Notes: generated by a model from the sequence alone, not told the origin. Positions 32,875-42,953 are shown, counted from the first letter of the stretch. The stretch is DNA of 64,000 nt from Syntrophotalea carbinolica DSM 2380 (GCF_000012885.1 NC_007498.2:682001-746000); one strand, 5' to 3'. Translations and numbers: made by a program.

Positions 32875-35319
32875 TTATCCGAAGGCGACTTGGTAAACAT
32901 CCCGGTAGTCCCCGGCGAAATGTACGCTCAGGTTTTCCCGCAGATGGTCGGGGAGTTCCTCGAAATCCTTGCGGTTGGCTTCCGGAAGGATCACGGTGGT
33001 CAGCCCGATACGTTTAACGGCAATGATTTTTTCCTTTACGCCGCCGATGGGCAATACCTTGCCGGTCAGGGTCAGCTCGCCGGTCATGCCGAGCTTTTTA
33101 ATCACCGGTTTGCCGGTGATCATCGACAGCAGGGCGGTGGCCATGGTGACGCCGGCAGACGGGCCGTCCTTGGGGGTGGCGCCGGCCGGTACGTGCAAAT
33201 GCACGAAATGCTTGTCGAAAAATTCGGGATCGGCGCCGTACTCCTCGAGATGGGCCATCACATAAGAATAGGCGATGTCGGAACTTTCGACCATGACTTT
33301 GCCGAGCTGACCGGTCTGTTTGAAGCCCTTGTTTCTGCTGGGCATGGCGGTCGCTTCGATCTGCAGCGTGGCACCGCCCATACTGGTCCAGGCCAGGCCC
33401 GTGACCACGCCCGGTACATCCTCGAAAACCTCTTCTTCGGTAAAAATAGGTTTGCCCAGAATAGCCGCCACATCCTTCTTGGAGACGGTGATCTTGTCGG
33501 TGCGGCCCTGGGAAAATTCCATGGCGGCATGGCGCATGATCTTTTTGATGCGGTTTTCCAGGTTGCGCACCCCGGCTTCGCGGGCGTAACCGTCGATAAT
33601 GGCGCGCAGGGCATCCTTGCGGATGGTCACCTGGCCTTTTTTCAGGCCATGGTTTTCAAGCGCCTTGGGGATCAGGTAGCGCCGGGCGATTTCCAGCTTT
33701 TCCTCAAGGATGTAGCCGGCCAGGCGGATGATTTCCATACGGTCCAACAACGGCGCCGGAATGGTGTCGAGCTGGTTGGCCGTGGCCACGAACAGCACGT
33801 TGGACAGATCGAAGGGCACGTCCAGATAATGGTCGCGGAAGCTGCTGTTCTGTTCCGGGTCGAGCACCTCGAGCAGAGCCGAGGCCGGATCGCCCTGGAA
33901 GGAGGCACCGACCTTGTCGATCTCGTCGAGCATCAGCACCGGGTTGGCGGTGCCGGCGCTCTTCATGGCCTGAATGAAACGGCCCGGCATGGCGCCGATG
34001 TAGGTGCGGCGATGCCCCTTGATCTCGGCCTCGTCACGCATGCCGCCGAGGGAGAAACGGTAGAAGGTACGGTTCAGGGCCGCGGCGATGCTTTTGCCGA
34101 TGGATGTCTTGCCGACCCCCGGAGGGCCGACCAGGCACAGAATCGAACCGGAAATATCGCCTTTGAGCATGCCGACGGCGATGAACTCGAGAATCCGATC
34201 CTTGACATCCTTGAGACCGTAATGGTCGCGGTCGAGAACCCGCCGGGCGCGTTCGATATTGTAGTTATCTTTACTGAACTTACCCCAGGGCAGGATGGTC
34301 AGCCAGTCGAGGTAGTTGCGCGATACGTTGTATTCCGGCGAGGAAGGCTCGATGAGACGGAGTTTTTCGATCTCCTCGTCGATGGTTTTTTGGGCTTCTT
34401 CGCTGAGGGTCAGGTTTTTGAGGCGCTTCTGGTACTTTTCGATTTCGCTGACCTTGCCCTCTTTTTCCAGGCCGAGTTCCTTTTTGATGGCCTTGAGCTG
34501 TTCGCGCAGGAAAAATTCCCGTTGCTGGGCACTGACCTTCTGCTCGATCTGCTTGGAGATTTTGGTCTGAAGTCGCGATACTTCCAGTTCCTTTTTCAGC
34601 AGCACCAACACTTTGTCGATGCGATTGCGCACATCGATGGTTTCGAGGATCTCCTGCAGCAACTGTCCGTCGCCCGAGGTCAGGTTGGCGGCGAAATCGG
34701 TCAGGCGCCCGGGATCGTCCATGCTCTGGCGATTGAGGAACATTTTGATCTCTTCGCTGTATAGCGGATTGATCTGAACCAGTTCTTTCAGGGTGGTGAT
34801 GATGGCCATGGAGTAGGCCTTCAGTTCCGGATTGACGGAAAGCTCGGTGGCGTAATGGTAGTCGACCCGGGCGAACAGGCCCTCCTCGGACTCGGTCAGT
34901 TCGCGAATGGAGAAACGTTCCAGACAATTGACCAGCAGGTGGATGCTGTCATCATCGGTGTGCAGCACTTTCATGACGCGGCCAACCACACCGAAGCGGT
35001 GCAGGTTCTCCAGACTGTCAGGCTCATCGACCTCTTTGGCCAGTACCAGTCCCATCATTTTGGAGGGTGTATCCACGGCACGCTTGGCCAGGGCGACATG
35101 CTTTTCCCCGGTAAAGACCATCGGGGTCAGGATGCCGGGAAAAGCCGGACGGGGGCGCAAGGGAATGATCGGCAGGGTGCTTGGCAGCACATCCGTAGCC
35201 ACCACCAGCCCTTCTTTGGCGTCTTCCGCGATGTCGGCGTCGTCCGGATCCTCCGGGTTGAAATCGGCCTCTATGATTTTCTCAGGGTCTTCGTTTGTTT
35301 TGTCCCGGTCGTCAGTCAT
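32875..35319 (-). CDS. lon: ATP-dependent protease Lon
   Basis: An 814-aa LonA-type protease, ATG at 35319 (caaggagacctcacc). Acidic N-terminal extension (1-45), LON substrate domain (about 48-245), coiled coil, AAA+ with Walker A GPPGVGKTSIGKS and Walker B VLMLDEIDKVG. The protease domain has catalytic Ser in PKDGPSAGVTM and Lys in GGVKEKIIAVKR. It degrades damaged and regulatory proteins in the cytoplasm. A promoter with TTGACA is visible upstream. Divergent from polA. Confidence 0.97.
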   Translation of the reverse strand: MTDDRDKTNEDPEKIIEADFNPEDPDDADIAEDAKEGLVVATDVLPSTLPIIPLRPRPAFPGILTPMVFTGEKHVALAKRAVDTPSKMMGLVLAKEVDEPDSLENLHRFGVVGRVMKVLHTDDDSIHLLVNCLERFSIRELTESEEGLFARVDYHYATELSVNPELKAYSMAIITTLKELVQINPLYSEEIKMFLNRQSMDDPGRLTDFAANLTSGDGQLLQEILETIDVRNRIDKVLVLLKKELEVSRLQTKISKQIEQKVSAQQREFFLREQLKAIKKELGLEKEGKVSEIEKYQKRLKNLTLSEEAQKTIDEEIEKLRLIEPSSPEYNVSRNYLDWLTILPWGKFSKDNYNIERARRVLDRDHYGLKDVKDRILEFIAVGMLKGDISGSILCLVGPPGVGKTSIGKSIAAALNRTFYRFSLGGMRDEAEIKGHRRTYIGAMPGRFIQAMKSAGTANPVLMLDEIDKVGASFQGDPASALLEVLDPEQNSSFRDHYLDVPFDLSNVLFVATANQLDTIPAPLLDRMEIIRLAGYILEEKLEIARRYLIPKALENHGLKKGQVTIRKDALRAIIDGYAREAGVRNLENRIKKIMRHAAMEFSQGRTDKITVSKKDVAAILGKPIFTEEEVFEDVPGVVTGLAWTSMGGATLQIEATAMPSRNKGFKQTGQLGKVMVESSDIAYSYVMAHLEEYGADPEFFDKHFVHLHVPAGATPKDGPSAGVTMATALLSMITGKPVIKKLGMTGELTLTGKVLPIGGVKEKIIAVKRIGLTTVILPEANRKDFEELPDHLRENLSVHFAGDYRDVYQVAFG

Positions 35320-35355
35320 GGTGAGGTCTCCTTGTGGGTGCGGGATATACAAGGC

Positions 35356-35384
35356 AACCTAATCATTTAATCAGCGGTTGTCAA
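35356..35384 (-). promoter_or_regulatory. Sigma-70-type promoter of lon
   Basis: On the minus strand TTGACA (35384-35379), 17 nt, TAGGTT (35361-35356). The predicted start lies about 30 nt before the ATG. Confidence 0.6.
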
Positions 35385-35654
35385 CCGTCGCAGAGCCTGG
35401 CATCTCCGACGCTGGTGACAGGTCTGTTTTGTCGGGAATGCCGCAGGTAAGATCTTTTTGAAAGGTTTTAAAATAAGCAGCTGTAATTGATGAGAGAATA
35501 TTTGGGCTTGGGCAAAAGGCTAGAGGCAAAGAATCGGATTTTTTCTGCTGTCGTATCTGCCTATGCCGTGATTGCTTTTTGAGTGCGCGTGGGATAATGT
35601 TGGACACTGTATCGTATTGAAATTCATGCCATTCGTTTTGAAGGATTAGATCTT
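35385..35654. other. lon / polA intergenic region
   Basis: 270 nt without a gene. I see no convincing polA promoter; GATAAT at about 35594 has no well-placed -35 element. The ribosome-binding region of polA is gaaggattagatctt. Confidence 0.4.
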
Positions 35655-38330
35655 ATGACCGACCAGGCCCAGCGCATTTATCTTATCGATGGTTCTTCCT
35701 ACATCTATCGGGCATATTACGCCATCCGCCAGCTGTCCAATTCCAAAGGGCTTGCGACCAATGCCGTGTACGGGTTTACCAACATGTTGCTCAAGGTGGT
35801 GCGCGACGAGCAGCCCGATCACCTGGCGGTGATTTTCGATGCCAAGGGGCCGACCTTTCGTAAGGAAATTTATCCCGAATACAAGGCCAACCGTTCTGCC
35901 ATGCCTGAAGATCTGCGCCCGCAGATCCCGGTTATCAAGGAACTGGTGAAGGCTTTTAACATGCCGGCTCTGGAACTTGAAGGTTACGAGGCGGACGATA
36001 TCATCGCCACCCTGGCACGGCGCTTCGCCGAGCGGGGCATGGCGGTTACCGTGGTAACCGGCGACAAGGATTTGATGCAGGTTGTCAGCGAGCGGGTGCG
36101 GCTGCTCGATACCATGAAAGATCAGGTCGTCGGTCTGGCTGAAGTGGCCGAGCGTTTTGGCGGTACTCCCGATAAGGTGGTGGAGGTGCAGGCCCTGGCC
36201 GGCGACAGTTCGGACAATGTGCCGGGAGTGCCGGGAATCGGTGAAAAAACCGCGCGTACCCTGATCGCGCAATTCGGCACGCTGGAAAATCTGCTGGCCA
36301 ATATCGATCAGGTGTCGGGTAAAAAGCGCCAGGAAAACCTGCGCCAGTTCGGTGAACAGGCCCGTTTGTCCAAAAAGCTGGTTAGCCTGGTGGACGATCT
36401 TTCGCTTGACGTCGATTACGACAACTTTGACCTTAGCGAACCGAACCACGAGGCTCTTACCCATCTGTTCAAGGAACTGGAGTTTCACAAGTTGCTGCAG
36501 GAATTCTCCAGCGACGAGAGGGCCAGCGGCGAGCATTACCAGACGGTGGTTACGGAAGACCAGCTCGATGATCTGATTCATGCCTTGAAAAAGGCCGGCC
36601 GCTTCGCGTTCGACACGGAGACCACCAGTCTTGTCGCCACGCGTGCCGACCTGGTCGGGATATCCTTTGCGATCAAGCCCGGTGAAGGCTGGTATCTGCC
36701 GGTGGGGCACCGCTATCTGGGGGTACCGGAGCAACTGGATCGGGCGTTGGTGATCGATAAATTGCGACCGCTGATGGCGGATACGCAGTTGGCCAAAATC
36801 GCGCAGAACGCCAAGTACGACCTGCTGGTGTTGCGCCGTGCCGGGCTGGAAGTGGCGGGGTTGAGCTGCGATACCATGCTGGCTTCCTATCTGGCCAACC
36901 CGGCGGCCAAATCCCACGGTCTCGACACCCTGGCTTCGGAGCTGCTCGGCTATCGCACCATCGGTTACACCGAGGTGACGGGCAAGGGCAAAAAACAGAT
37001 CGGCTTCGAAGAAGTCGAGATCGAAAAGGCCACGGTTTATGCCACCGAAGATGCCGACATCACCCTGCGGCTGGCCGATAAGCTGGAACCGCAGCTGGCG
37101 GAAACGGGTCAGGGCGAATTGTTTCGAACAGTGGAACTGCCGCTGGTGACGGTACTGAGCGATATGGAGTGGCAAGGCGTGCGCATCGATGCCGACTTTC
37201 TCAAGGGATTGTCGGCGGATATGAAGACGCGACTGGCGACGCTGGAGGGGGAAATTCACGAACTTTCCGGTCGGTCGTTCAACGTGGCGTCCCCCAAGCA
37301 GCTCGGCGAGGTGTTGTTCGAGCACCTGAAGTTGCCGCGCGGTAAAAAGACCAAGACCGGCTGGTCTACCGATGTCGAAGTCCTGACCAACCTTGCTGAA
37401 GAACATCCGATCGCCGCCAGGGTGCTCGATTATCGCTCGGTGGCCAAGCTCAAAAGCACTTATTGCGATGCGCTACCCAAGCTGATTCATCCCGATACCG
37501 GGCGGATCCATACCTCTTTCAATCAGGCGGTAACGGCAACCGGACGCCTTTCTTCGAGCGATCCGAATCTGCAGAATATACCCATCCGTACAGAGGAGGG
37601 GCGCCGTATTCGCGAAGCCTTTGTGCCGGCCGAGGGAAATCTGCTGCTGGCGGCGGACTATTCCCAGGTGGAATTACGGATTCTGGCACACATGGCTGAC
37701 GAGCCGGCTCTCAAGGAGAGTTTCGCGCATGGCGAAGACATTCATGCGCGCACCGCAAGCGAGATCTTCGGTGTGTTTCTGGAGCTTGTCACGCCGGAAA
37801 TGCGCCGCCAGGCCAAAACCATCAATTTCGGTGTGCTTTACGGCATGAGCGCCTTCGGCCTGGCCAAATCCCTCGGCATCGCGCGCAAGGAAGCCCAGAC
37901 CTATATCGACAATTATTTTGCCCGTTACCCCAAGGTGCTGGAATTCATGGAGGCCAAAAAGGCCGAAGCGCGGGAAAAGCAATATGTCACGACCCTTCTC
38001 GGAAGGCGTTGCGCCGTACCGGAGATCGCCAGTAAAAACGGCGCGGTCCGCGGTTATGCCGAACGCAATGCCATCAACTATCCGATTCAGGGCTCGGCGG
38101 CCGACATCATCAAGGTGGCCATGCTGCGCATTCACGAACGCCTGAAGGCCGAAAAACTGGAGACCAAGATGGTGCTTCAGGTGCATGACGAACTGGTGTT
38201 CGATATGCCTGCCGCAGAACAGGCCGCCGTGGAAAACCTGGTGCGGGAGCAGATGGAACACGCCTTTGAGCTCGATGTGCCGCTGTTGGTCGATATGGGC
38301 GTCGGGCGTAACTGGCGCGAGGCGCACTGA
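35655..38330 (+). CDS. polA: DNA polymerase I
   Basis: An 891-aa three-domain polymerase. The 5'-3' exonuclease (1-280) has VIFDAKGPTFRKE and TGDKDLMQV. The 3'-5' exonuclease (about 310-490) keeps the DxE pair in FAFDTETTSL, so proofreading is likely. The polymerase has motif A ADYSQVELRILAHM, motif B RRQAKTINFGVLYGMSAFGL and motif C LQVHDELVFDMP. It fills gaps and removes RNA primers. The AsmA/YdbH-like gene follows after 41 nt. Confidence 0.98.
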   Translation: MTDQAQRIYLIDGSSYIYRAYYAIRQLSNSKGLATNAVYGFTNMLLKVVRDEQPDHLAVIFDAKGPTFRKEIYPEYKANRSAMPEDLRPQIPVIKELVKAFNMPALELEGYEADDIIATLARRFAERGMAVTVVTGDKDLMQVVSERVRLLDTMKDQVVGLAEVAERFGGTPDKVVEVQALAGDSSDNVPGVPGIGEKTARTLIAQFGTLENLLANIDQVSGKKRQENLRQFGEQARLSKKLVSLVDDLSLDVDYDNFDLSEPNHEALTHLFKELEFHKLLQEFSSDERASGEHYQTVVTEDQLDDLIHALKKAGRFAFDTETTSLVATRADLVGISFAIKPGEGWYLPVGHRYLGVPEQLDRALVIDKLRPLMADTQLAKIAQNAKYDLLVLRRAGLEVAGLSCDTMLASYLANPAAKSHGLDTLASELLGYRTIGYTEVTGKGKKQIGFEEVEIEKATVYATEDADITLRLADKLEPQLAETGQGELFRTVELPLVTVLSDMEWQGVRIDADFLKGLSADMKTRLATLEGEIHELSGRSFNVASPKQLGEVLFEHLKLPRGKKTKTGWSTDVEVLTNLAEEHPIAARVLDYRSVAKLKSTYCDALPKLIHPDTGRIHTSFNQAVTATGRLSSSDPNLQNIPIRTEEGRRIREAFVPAEGNLLLAADYSQVELRILAHMADEPALKESFAHGEDIHARTASEIFGVFLELVTPEMRRQAKTINFGVLYGMSAFGLAKSLGIARKEAQTYIDNYFARYPKVLEFMEAKKAEAREKQYVTTLLGRRCAVPEIASKNGAVRGYAERNAINYPIQGSAADIIKVAMLRIHERLKAEKLETKMVLQVHDELVFDMPAAEQAAVENLVREQMEHAFELDVPLLVDMGVGRNWREAH

Positions 38331-38371
38331 TCGCTATATTTTAACCCTGTTGCCGCCATCGAGGGCGCCGC

Positions 38372-41300
38372 ATGAAGTTGACGCATCGTAAAAGTCTTTT
38401 GGCGGGGCTCGTTCTTCTGGGCGTCCTCTGCGGTCTGGTGTCGGGTACCGGCCTGCTGTTTTCCGACCGGGTGCTCGATGGCGTGGTGCGTCCGCGTCTG
38501 GTGCGTATGGCTGCCGGCCGATTGCAGGCCGAGGTGGGCGTCGAACACCTGGTTTGGGAGGATGGCGGACTGACGCTCACCGATCTGACGGTCGAACGTC
38601 CCGATCTTTACCGCATCTCTCTGGCGCGCATGCGGATTATCCCGTCGCTACGCGATCTTTTGCGGCGCCGTCTAAGCGCAGTCGAGTTGACGGATCCCCA
38701 TGTCGAAATAACCCCCTTCCCAGCTTCCGGGGGCGGATTTGCGCTACCTGCAGAACCGCCTTTTACCATCGGCCGCCTGCTGTTGCGGGGCGGGCGTTTC
38801 GCTTATGCCCATCCCATCCATCCCATAACCTTGCACCATATCAATGTCACTGTGCAGGGCGGTAACGCCTTCGAATTCACATTTGCCGCTCAGGTTTCTA
38901 GACAGGCACCTATCGCTATTGCGGCCAACGGGACGGGACGCTGGCGTCAGGGGCTGCAACTGCAGTTGGCTTCGTTGCAATGGCATGATCGCTCGCTGCT
39001 GCGCGAACCGCTTATGTTGTCCTTACCCGCGGATCAAGGTGGCCATTTGCGCCTGGCTTTTACTTTAGGCGATGTGGAACGCTCCGATGTGGAGCAGTGG
39101 CTGGCGGCTTTTCCCATCGCGGCTCCGATGCCGCCAGGGTGGGATTTTTCCGTGAACGATCTGCGCTTCGCGGTGGATTGGCAAGCAGGCATGGTGGATG
39201 CCGAACTGTCCATGGGGCAAGGTCTGCTGAAATCCTCCGATATTCGGTTGCCGCTGGCGTCGCTGGCGCTGACGGCACGTCGGCAAAACGGCCGCTGGCT
39301 CGGCGAGGGCCGGTTTGCTCTGGACGGTGGCGCGACGGGTACGCTGGGATTTCAAGTCGGTGCTTCGAGACCGCAGGGCTCTCTGACCTTGACCGTGCCG
39401 GATCCGACGGCACTGCAGAAGCTGGTGCTGGGGCGCATCGCTCTGCCGGTGGCAGGTGCGGCTGATCTGGCGGTCGAAGGCGGTTTGCCGGAGCAGGGCG
39501 CATGGTTATCTTTTGTTCTGCAGGGCAAACCCGGCCGCGGCGCGCCGACCGGGGCGCCGCTCGATATCTCGGCGCTGACGCTCTCCGGTGGCCTGAACAA
39601 CCGCCAGGGACGCTGGCAGGTTGAGGCCGGAGCGCGTCTGGCCGGCAAGTCTTTGGCAACCCTCGCCGGGGATATGCAAAGACTGCGGGCGAAGTTGCTC
39701 ACAACCCCCTGGTCGCGTCTGCAAAGACTGTTGCCGGTGAAAAGCCGACCGCAGTGGCTGCAGGTCGCGCAAGGCCTGTCCGCCGAAGCGGTGCTGGTAC
39801 GCGGCAAGCAGGGCTGGCAGGCCGATGCGACCGGGCGTGCCGAGAGGGTCGCGGCACGGCACGGCACGCTGCGGGATCTGGTTGTCACAGGGCATATTGC
39901 GACTGCGGGGCCGCGTGTTTTGTTGTCCAGAGGCAACCTGCGCGGTCGGGTCAGCCATGACCGGTTGGGACAAGGCCTTTTGCAGGCGCGCTTCGATGCC
40001 AGTCAGGCGCAGGGCGGGGGCTGGGAAGTGCGTTTTTCAACCCTCGATCTAAGCTCCCTGGAACTCATGAGTGCCGATGGTCTGGCGGGCCTGGCCGGAG
40101 GCCGGCTGCATCTGCAGGGGCGCATGTGCCGGGCAGCGGTGACGGCTCCTCTGGAACTGCGTGTGGACGGTCGGATGTCCGCCAGCGAAGCTTTGTGGGG
40201 GAGTTGGTACGGCCAACTGGACACCTTGCCGGTCGATTTTGCGGTGTTTGCCAATTGGCACCCGCACCGTTCCCGTTTGGAATTGCTTGACCTGAAAATC
40301 GATGCCGGGGGGCTGGCCCTGGTGCGTGCTCAAGGGGAGTGCCTGCCGGATGCCACTTCCCTCAGCGGCAGCTTGAAGATCGCCGATCTGGCCAAGGCCT
40401 GGGACGGTCGCGGTCGCGCTCTGGTACGTGAATTGCGCCCTGCGCTGGGGGATCTCGGCCTGGCCGGAAGGCTGGAGGCCAGGCTCACTTTAAGTGGTGC
40501 GGCCGACCGGTGGCATCTGCAGGGCGAGATGGGGTTGCAGGAACTGGCGGCGGCCTGGCCACGGATCCGACTGACGCTGCGGGGTGGGCATGGCACCATT
40601 CCTCTGGACCTGGTGCTACCTGCCGATGCCGGACAGGAGGGAGGGATACGGCGGGGACAGCTGTCTTTTGAGCATTTTGTCTGCGGGCCGGTGCGCCTGG
40701 CTGCAGGTCCCCTGCAACTGGCTGTCGGTCCCAACCGTTGTTCCCTGGAGAATAGCCTGCGCCTGTCGGTGGGGGGCGGTCAGGTGACCATCGAACAGCT
40801 GCAGGCGGGCTATGCTGCCAGTGGCCTGCAACTGGAGACGCGCATCCGGCTGGCCGGGATCGATCTGCATCTTCTCACCTCCGAGCTGGGTATGGTGCCC
40901 ATGCAAGGTGCCATCAACGCCGATTTGGGGCATATTCGTTATGTCGACGGTGTCTTGCGTTCCGACGGCGAGGTGCTTGTCGAAGCATTCGGTGGCGCTT
41001 TGCGGCTGCGCAATCTGCAACTGGATCCGATTTCGCTGGGTCTCCCCCAATTCCAGGCGGATCTCGACCTGACCGGCATCGATCTGTATCTGTTGACCCA
41101 GACCTTTGCTTTCGGCGCCATGCATGGCGTGGTTGACGGCAAGGTGCGCGGATTGCAGTTGTATGGTGCGACGCCGTCACATTTTTCCGCACAGCTGCAA
41201 ACCCGTCTCGAGGGACGCCGCAATATCAGTGTCAAGGCGTTGAATAACCTGTCCATTCTCAGCCAGGGCGGCCTTTCCGCGGCCCTTTCACGAGGTGTCT

Positions 41301-41530
41301 ACCGGTTCATCGATTTTTACCGCTATCGCCGCATCGGCTTGGACTGTCACTTGAGGGAAGATGTTTTTACCCTGCGCGGTACCGCCCGTCCGGACAGCCG
41401 GCGCTACCTGGTCGATGGCGGATTGCTGCCGCCCAAAATCGACATCGTTGCGCCGGAACGCCCCATTTCATTCAGAGAAATGCTGCGGCGTCTCAAGCGC
41501 ATCGATCGGACCGCAAGGGGGGCGGATTGA
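38372..41530 (+). CDS. ydbH: YdbH-like (AsmA-superfamily) intermembrane protein
   Basis: A 1052-aa protein with one N-terminal membrane anchor (about 10-32), then a very long periplasmic beta-rich region. The opening LQAEVGVEHLVWEDGGLTLT and the C-terminal block GMVPMQGAINADLGHIRYVD, then LRLRNLQLDPISLGLPQFQA and VVDGKVRGLQLYG, match the YdbH/dicarboxylate-transport family (PF11739). Its E. coli member acts with YnbE in phospholipid transport between the membranes. The DUF1318 (YdbL) gene follows after 81 nt, as in the E. coli ydbH-ynbE-ydbL operon. Confidence 0.8.
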   Translation: MKLTHRKSLLAGLVLLGVLCGLVSGTGLLFSDRVLDGVVRPRLVRMAAGRLQAEVGVEHLVWEDGGLTLTDLTVERPDLYRISLARMRIIPSLRDLLRRRLSAVELTDPHVEITPFPASGGGFALPAEPPFTIGRLLLRGGRFAYAHPIHPITLHHINVTVQGGNAFEFTFAAQVSRQAPIAIAANGTGRWRQGLQLQLASLQWHDRSLLREPLMLSLPADQGGHLRLAFTLGDVERSDVEQWLAAFPIAAPMPPGWDFSVNDLRFAVDWQAGMVDAELSMGQGLLKSSDIRLPLASLALTARRQNGRWLGEGRFALDGGATGTLGFQVGASRPQGSLTLTVPDPTALQKLVLGRIALPVAGAADLAVEGGLPEQGAWLSFVLQGKPGRGAPTGAPLDISALTLSGGLNNRQGRWQVEAGARLAGKSLATLAGDMQRLRAKLLTTPWSRLQRLLPVKSRPQWLQVAQGLSAEAVLVRGKQGWQADATGRAERVAARHGTLRDLVVTGHIATAGPRVLLSRGNLRGRVSHDRLGQGLLQARFDASQAQGGGWEVRFSTLDLSSLELMSADGLAGLAGGRLHLQGRMCRAAVTAPLELRVDGRMSASEALWGSWYGQLDTLPVDFAVFANWHPHRSRLELLDLKIDAGGLALVRAQGECLPDATSLSGSLKIADLAKAWDGRGRALVRELRPALGDLGLAGRLEARLTLSGAADRWHLQGEMGLQELAAAWPRIRLTLRGGHGTIPLDLVLPADAGQEGGIRRGQLSFEHFVCGPVRLAAGPLQLAVGPNRCSLENSLRLSVGGGQVTIEQLQAGYAASGLQLETRIRLAGIDLHLLTSELGMVPMQGAINADLGHIRYVDGVLRSDGEVLVEAFGGALRLRNLQLDPISLGLPQFQADLDLTGIDLYLLTQTFAFGAMHGVVDGKVRGLQLYGATPSHFSAQLQTRLEGRRNISVKALNNLSILSQGGLSAALSRGVYRFIDFYRYRRIGLDCHLREDVFTLRGTARPDSRRYLVDGGLLPPKIDIVAPERPISFREMLRRLKRIDRTARGAD

Positions 41531-41611
41531 TTTTGCCCGCCGCCGACGATATAGTGAGATTGTATGAAAAAAATTACATATAAACAGCGCTTGCAATTTG
41601 GGGGTGAAATC

Positions 41612-42232
41612 ATGAAAAAACGATCTTTGGTATGTTCTTTGGCGGTTGTTTGTCTGGTGGCGGCTTGCGTAACCATCAATATCTATTTTCCCGCCGAAGA
41701 GGTGCGCAGTGCAGCCGATCGCATCGTCAACGAAGTCTGGGGTGAGGGCAACGGCCAGACGCCATCCTCGCCAACGGAGTCGGCACCGTCGGTCGAGCCC
41801 GGTCCGACCGGTTTTTTGAAGATGCTTGTGGGCCCGTCTACGGCCTGGGCTGCACGGGGCGTCAATGGGGCGGACATCAATATAAGCACCCCGCAGATCC
41901 GCGCCATCAAGGCGGCCATGAAACAGCGTACAGGCGATTTGCGCCCCTATCTCGATGCCGGACAGATCGGCATCGGGCAGGATGGTCTGCTCAAGGTCAG
42001 GACGCTTGAGGGGCTTGACCTGCGGGGGCGCGGACAGGCTCAACGCCTGGTGAACGCCGAGAACCAGGATCGTCTGCGTTTGTATCGCGAGATTGCCAGT
42101 GAAATCGCCAAGAATCCCGAACGTACCGCAACGCCTGCTCAAGTGCAGGACATATTTGCCGATTCCTGGCGGAGCCAGGCGGCGGCCGGCTGGTATGTGG
42201 AGGCCGGTGACGGAACCTGGCGGCGCAGGTAG
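41612..42232 (+). CDS. ydbL: DUF1318 (YdbL-like) lipoprotein
   Basis: A 206-aa protein; the ATG at 41612 follows gggggtgaaatc. The signal peptide ends in a lipobox (CLVAAC, Cys at about 19), giving an N-terminal sequence CVTINIYFPAEEVRSAADRI. DUF1318 occurs in the C-terminal half (INISTPQIRAIKAAMKQRTG, GLDLRGRGQAQRLVNAEN). The lipidated N-terminus plus short beta strand may do the work of the separate YnbE lipoprotein of E. coli, which is absent here. It pairs with the YdbH-like gene. Confidence 0.8.
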   Translation: MKKRSLVCSLAVVCLVAACVTINIYFPAEEVRSAADRIVNEVWGEGNGQTPSSPTESAPSVEPGPTGFLKMLVGPSTAWAARGVNGADINISTPQIRAIKAAMKQRTGDLRPYLDAGQIGIGQDGLLKVRTLEGLDLRGRGQAQRLVNAENQDRLRLYREIASEIAKNPERTATPAQVQDIFADSWRSQAAAGWYVEAGDGTWRRR

Positions 42233-42243
42233 TCGGCATGTCA

Positions 42244-42281
42244 ACATCGGTGATGGTGCGGATGTCCAGCCATCACCGATG
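42244..42281. other. 13-bp perfect inverted repeat after the ydbL-like gene
   Basis: acatcggtgatgg and ccatcaccgatgt are separated by about 12 nt, 11 nt after the stop codon and 70 nt before the next gene. No T-run follows. It could stabilise the upstream mRNA or be a protein-binding site. Confidence 0.6.
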
Positions 42282-42350
42282 TACGCCTCCCGGGTTATGC
42301 AAGGACCGCCAAATTCGACACCGGAGGCGATTTTTCGGGGAGAGCCTGGT

Positions 42351-42857
42351 ATGACGCATCGTGCGGTTTGCAGTGAACGTGGCAGTACTCTGCTGATGGT
42401 GCTGGCGGCCATGGTGATTCTGGGGCTGACGCTGGGGATCGCCGGTAACTCATGGAAGAATATCGTTCAACGGGATCGCGAAGAAGAGCTGTTTTTTCGC
42501 GGAGATCAGTATCGCCGGGCCATTGTCAGTTTTCACAATGCCTGGGGCGTCTATCCCAAACAGCTGGACGAATTGCTCATGGATCGTCGCGCGTTGCATG
42601 TGCGTCGTCATTTACGGCGGCTGTATTCTGATCCCATGACAGGCGCTCCTTTCGAGCTTGTCAGGGACGGCGCCGGGCGCATACATGGGGTTTTCAGTGC
42701 GGATAACGCTCGGCCTTTCCGGCGCCAGGGGTTTCCCCCTGAATACGAAACCTTCGGCAAGGCCGGCAGTTATCGGGATTGGAAATTCGTGTTTGAGCCT
42801 GGGCGGAACGACGAGGGCGACGACACGGCTGTGTCCGCTTCCGGTCCTTTTCAGTAA
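42351..42857 (+). CDS. Pseudopilin-like protein with prepilin N-terminus
   Basis: A 168-aa protein; the ATG at 42351 follows ggggagagcctggt. N-terminal RGSTLLMVLAAMVILGLTLG is a type IV prepilin-like leader: a short charged segment, Gly, then a hydrophobic helix; the residue at +5 is Met rather than the usual Glu. The soluble part has FFRGDQYRRAIVSFHNAWGV, then DPMTGAPFELVRD, a pattern seen in GspG-like minor pseudopilins. No secretion genes adjoin it. It sits 118 nt after the ydbL-like gene and may be in that operon. Confidence 0.75.
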   Translation: MTHRAVCSERGSTLLMVLAAMVILGLTLGIAGNSWKNIVQRDREEELFFRGDQYRRAIVSFHNAWGVYPKQLDELLMDRRALHVRRHLRRLYSDPMTGAPFELVRDGAGRIHGVFSADNARPFRRQGFPPEYETFGKAGSYRDWKFVFEPGRNDEGDDTAVSASGPFQ

Positions 42858-42953
42858 GGGGGGAGCCGACTCTTTGGTGGGTCGTTGACATGGTGCGAAC
42901 CATGGTGTTATGTTCTATCGTTTTGTATAAACGATTTTACGCGGAGGGACGCC

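Noticed and set aside
32890-34764. A 624-codon open frame antisense to lon
   Set aside because: It mirrors the lon codon pattern, has no ribosome-binding site or domain, and lies wholly inside a certain gene.
35646-37406. A 586-codon frame antisense to polA
   Set aside because: Composition is His/Gln/Arg-rich as expected of a reverse-frame shadow; polA is unambiguous.
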